This document shows positions 14,010-15,427 of a DNA stretch of 15,427 nucleotides, piece by piece. Source of the DNA: Methylophaga sp. (GTDB lineage Bacteria; Pseudomonadota; Gammaproteobacteria; Nitrosococcales; Methylophagaceae); NCBI GenBank assembly GCA_014762585.1, contig JABURN010000187.1, positions 1-15,427 on the forward strand, given 5' to 3'. The position numbers and the translations under genes were made by a program. The notes under the pieces were generated by a model. It had not been told where the DNA came from and made no database searches. It worked only from the letters and a program-made list of their open reading frames with translations. The number at the start of each line of letters is the position of its first letter. The stretch's first letter is position 1.

Positions 14010-14246
14010 CTAGATTTTTTCGCCGCGAGCACGCATTTCGTCCAGTACAACATCGATGCCTTTCTTATCGATGATGCGCAGACCGTGGTTGCTGACACGC
14101 AGTTTTACCCAGCGGTTTTCAGACTCAACCCAAAAACGGTGAGATTGAAGGTTGGGTAAAAAACGACGTTTTGTTTTGTTGTGAGCGTGCGAAACGTTGT
14201 TGCCGCTCATTGGGCGTTTGCCCGTTACCTGACATACTCTGGCCAT
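14010..14246 (-). CDS. rpmB: 50S ribosomal protein L28
   Basis: 78-residue ribosomal protein, the same length as E. coli L28. It starts [20 protein letters not shown], continues [20 protein letters not shown] and ends [20 protein letters not shown]. The CxxC zinc pairs of some L28 forms are absent (only Cys5), matching the zinc-independent type, as in the neighbouring L33. It is first in the rpmB-rpmG operon, about 80 bases downstream of a promoter with an extended -10. The ribosome binding region holds AGGAG and CAGG upstream of the ATG. Confidence 0.98.
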   Translation of the reverse strand: MARVCQVTGKRPMSGNNVSHAHNKTKRRFLPNLQSHRFWVESENRWVKLRVSNHGLRIIDKKGIDVVLDEMRARGEKI

Positions 14247-14279
14247 TTTAGAACCTGCTCCTGATGAACTTTACTCTTC

Positions 14280-14304
14280 GCAGGGTTCCAACCAAGGCCC
14301 CTGC
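14280..14304 (-). promoter_or_regulatory. Small hairpin in the rpmB 5' leader
   Basis: GCAGGG (14299-14304 on the minus strand) pairs with CCCTGC (14280-14285) around a 13-base loop holding GG repeats (TTGGTTGG). It lies in the transcribed leader between the proposed promoter and the ribosome binding site. A role in autogenous control is only a possibility. Confidence 0.25.
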
Positions 14305-14325
14305 CTGCATCTATTAAAGCCGGAC

Positions 14326-14354
14326 TTTATACCATATAAGCTTTTAGATGTGTA
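14326..14354 (-). promoter_or_regulatory. Promoter of rpmB-rpmG
   Basis: On the minus strand TACACA (14349-14354) and TATAAA (14326-14331) are 17 bases apart, and the -10 is preceded by TGG, an extended -10 arrangement. A GC-rich stretch (GTCCGGC) follows, as at stringently controlled ribosomal promoters. It begins only 7 bases beyond the stop of the TlpA-like gene. Confidence 0.6.
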
Positions 14355-14360
14355 GTGAAT

Positions 14361-14876
14361 TTATGATTGTACCGGTGTAAGTCCCATCATGGCGAGTCTG
14401 TCTTCCAGCAGCTCCATATCCAGGACGCCGATTTTGCGCATCACAATCTCGCCCTCTGGCGAAATCAGGAAATGGGTCGGGGTGACGCGCACGTTATCAA
14501 AGGCAGCACTGATTTCACCGCTTTCATCCCAGGTGATGAGATAAGGCAGACCTTTCTGCTCACGCATCGCCTTGATGTGCTCGGGGTAGTCATGCGGCAT
14601 GGCGACACTGATCATGGCAAGGCCTTTGTCAGCATATTCCTCGTGCAGGGCGATGAGCTCCGGCATTTCCTTGATGCAACCGGGGCAGTCGGTGGCCCAG
14701 AAAATCATCAGGATCGGCTGGCCTTTGTAGTCAGTGAGTTGATGCTGACCCCCGTCGATATCGCTGAAGCTGATTTCAGGCATGGGCTGTCCTGAAGTCG
14801 GCAGCAAGGTGAAGGTCATCAGGCCGGCCACGCCAGCCATCACAACAATAAGCAGATTTCTGATTGCAGGTTTCAT
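14361..14876 (-). CDS. TlpA/ResA-like thioredoxin-family protein
   Basis: 171-residue membrane-anchored or secreted thiol-disulfide protein. A hydrophobic N-terminal segment (LLIVVMAGVAGLMTFTLL, residues 8-25) acts as signal anchor. The thioredoxin fold follows: FSDIDGGQHQLTDYKGQPIL (37-56), active site WATDCPGC (60-67) with Cys64 and Cys67, and the cis-proline Pro133 in RVTPTHFLISPEGEIV. The CPGC dipeptide and the AhpC/TSA-like lead-in fit TlpA/ResA reductases used in cytochrome c maturation or periplasmic redox control. The ATG overlaps the stop codon of the TPP-enzyme gene (ATGA, 14873-14876). The exact partner is unknown; a monohaem cytochrome c lies elsewhere in the window but not in the same operon. 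Confidence 0.88.
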   Translation of the reverse strand: MKPAIRNLLIVVMAGVAGLMTFTLLPTSGQPMPEISFSDIDGGQHQLTDYKGQPILMIFWATDCPGCIKEMPELIALHEEYADKGLAMISVAMPHDYPEHIKAMREQKGLPYLITWDESGEISAAFDNVRVTPTHFLISPEGEIVMRKIGVLDMELLEDRLAMMGLTPVQS

Positions 14877-15427
14877 GTTGTTAAAGTCAGTTGTCCAAGG
14901 GTTTCTGTCAGTTTGAGATTTTCCCGGTAATCAACCGGACAATCAATCACGGTAACCGTGTCGCGTTCCAGCGCCTCCTGCAACACCGGCATCAGCTGTT
15001 CGGTCTTCTCGACTCTGACACCGACCGCACCGAAAGATTGCGCATACTGCACAAAATCCGGGTTGGTGAATTCGACATGGCTGGTACGGCCGAATTCGTT
15101 TTTCTGCTTCCATTCAATCAGACCGTAACTGGCGTCGTTCCAGATCAGGATCACAATCGGAATATGCAGCCGCATCGCGGTCTCGATTTCCTGTGAGTTC
15201 ATCATAAAGCCGGCATCACCGGTGACTGCGACGACTTTCCTGTCAGGATAAGCGAGCTTGGCAGCAATGGCACCGGGCACGGCAATGCCCATGCTGGCAA
15301 AACCGTTGGAGATAATGCAGGTATTGGGATACTCACAGCGAAACATGCGTGACATCCACATCTTGTGGGCGCCGACATCACAGATAACGATATCTTCAAG
15401 ATCCATCGCGGTCAGCAGATCGCAGAT
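14873..15427 (-). CDS. Acetolactate-synthase-like TPP enzyme, C-terminal part
   Basis: Thiamine-pyrophosphate enzyme of the acetolactate synthase large-subunit/pyruvate oxidase superfamily. Only the last 184 codons are inside the window; the reading frame stays open to base 15427, so an internal ATG at 15406 is not the start. The visible part is the TPP-binding domain: VICDVGAHKMWMSRMF, SNGFASMGIAVPGAIAAKLA, the cofactor motif GDAGFMMNSQEIETAMRL with the closing WND, SYGLIEWKQ, and a tail VTVIDCPVDYRENLKLTETL. Full-length relatives have about 550 residues. The VGAHKMW block suggests a stand-alone acetolactate synthase-type protein, but substrate cannot be assigned without the N-terminal domains. 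No IlvN-like small subunit follows; a TlpA-like gene overlaps instead. Confidence 0.88.
   Translation of the reverse strand: MCDLLTAMDLEDIVICDVGAHKMWMSRMFRCEYPNTCIISNGFASMGIAVPGAIAAKLAYPDRKVVAVTGDAGFMMNSQEIETAMRLHIPIVILIWNDASYGLIEWKQKNEFGRTSHVEFTNPDFVQYAQSFGAVGVRVEKTEQLMPVLQEALERDTVTVIDCPVDYRENLKLTETLGQLTLTT

Noticed and set aside
1..15427. CRISPR array, insertion sequence, toxin-antitoxin or defence module
   Set aside because: No regularly spaced repeats, transposase, nuclease or other defence-type gene was found on either strand.

Overview
The window looks like gammaproteobacterial chromosome. The supporting genes are a tRNA-Pro(CGG) with the layout of E. coli proK, an rpmB-rpmG ribosomal pair, RluD, MutM, WrbA, and a PagP-type outer-membrane acyltransferase that implies lipid A. 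No order or genus can be fixed from the sequence alone. Gene density is high, the operons are tight, and I see no insertion sequence, integrase, prophage gene or CRISPR array.

Bases 1-81 are not genomic. They are a mutated but gap-free copy of an Illumina Nextera P5/i5/Read-1 adapter ending in the Tn5 mosaic end, so the window starts at a contig edge.

Layout. (1) 82-2196, plus strand: the 3' part of an EF-G gene with a strong terminator, a SpoIIAA-like/WrbA pair, then tRNA-Pro(CGG). (2) 2282-3510: pagP (minus) diverges from a secreted cupredoxin (plus). A perfect 13-bp stem follows the cupredoxin. (3) 3563-7193, minus strand: rluD, a DUF4112 membrane protein, a 52-residue YqaE/Pmp3 protein (too short for standard ORF cut-offs), a double-ACT protein, and a UPF0210/DUF711 (PFL-like) protein. 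(4) 7278-7574, plus: a secreted monohaem cytochrome c, facing mutM across 188 bp rich in inverted repeats. (5) 7763-13742, minus strand: six almost abutting genes, EAL-HDOD regulator, Gld-type ABC ATPase, permease, GldG-like auxiliary protein, DUF4340 protein and mutM. (6) 13844-14246, minus: rpmB and rpmG with a recognisable promoter and terminator. (7) 14361-15427, minus: the C-terminal part of an acetolactate-synthase-like TPP enzyme, overlapping a TlpA-like thioredoxin; the TPP gene runs off the right edge.

No clear new defence or mobile system is visible. The most useful leads are the UPF0210 + ACT pair (function unknown), the EAL-HDOD/Gld-ABC/mutM operon, a PagP with Ala at the acyl-chain ruler position, a cupredoxin with an unusually long ligand loop, and the inverted-repeat block between the cytochrome gene and mutM.
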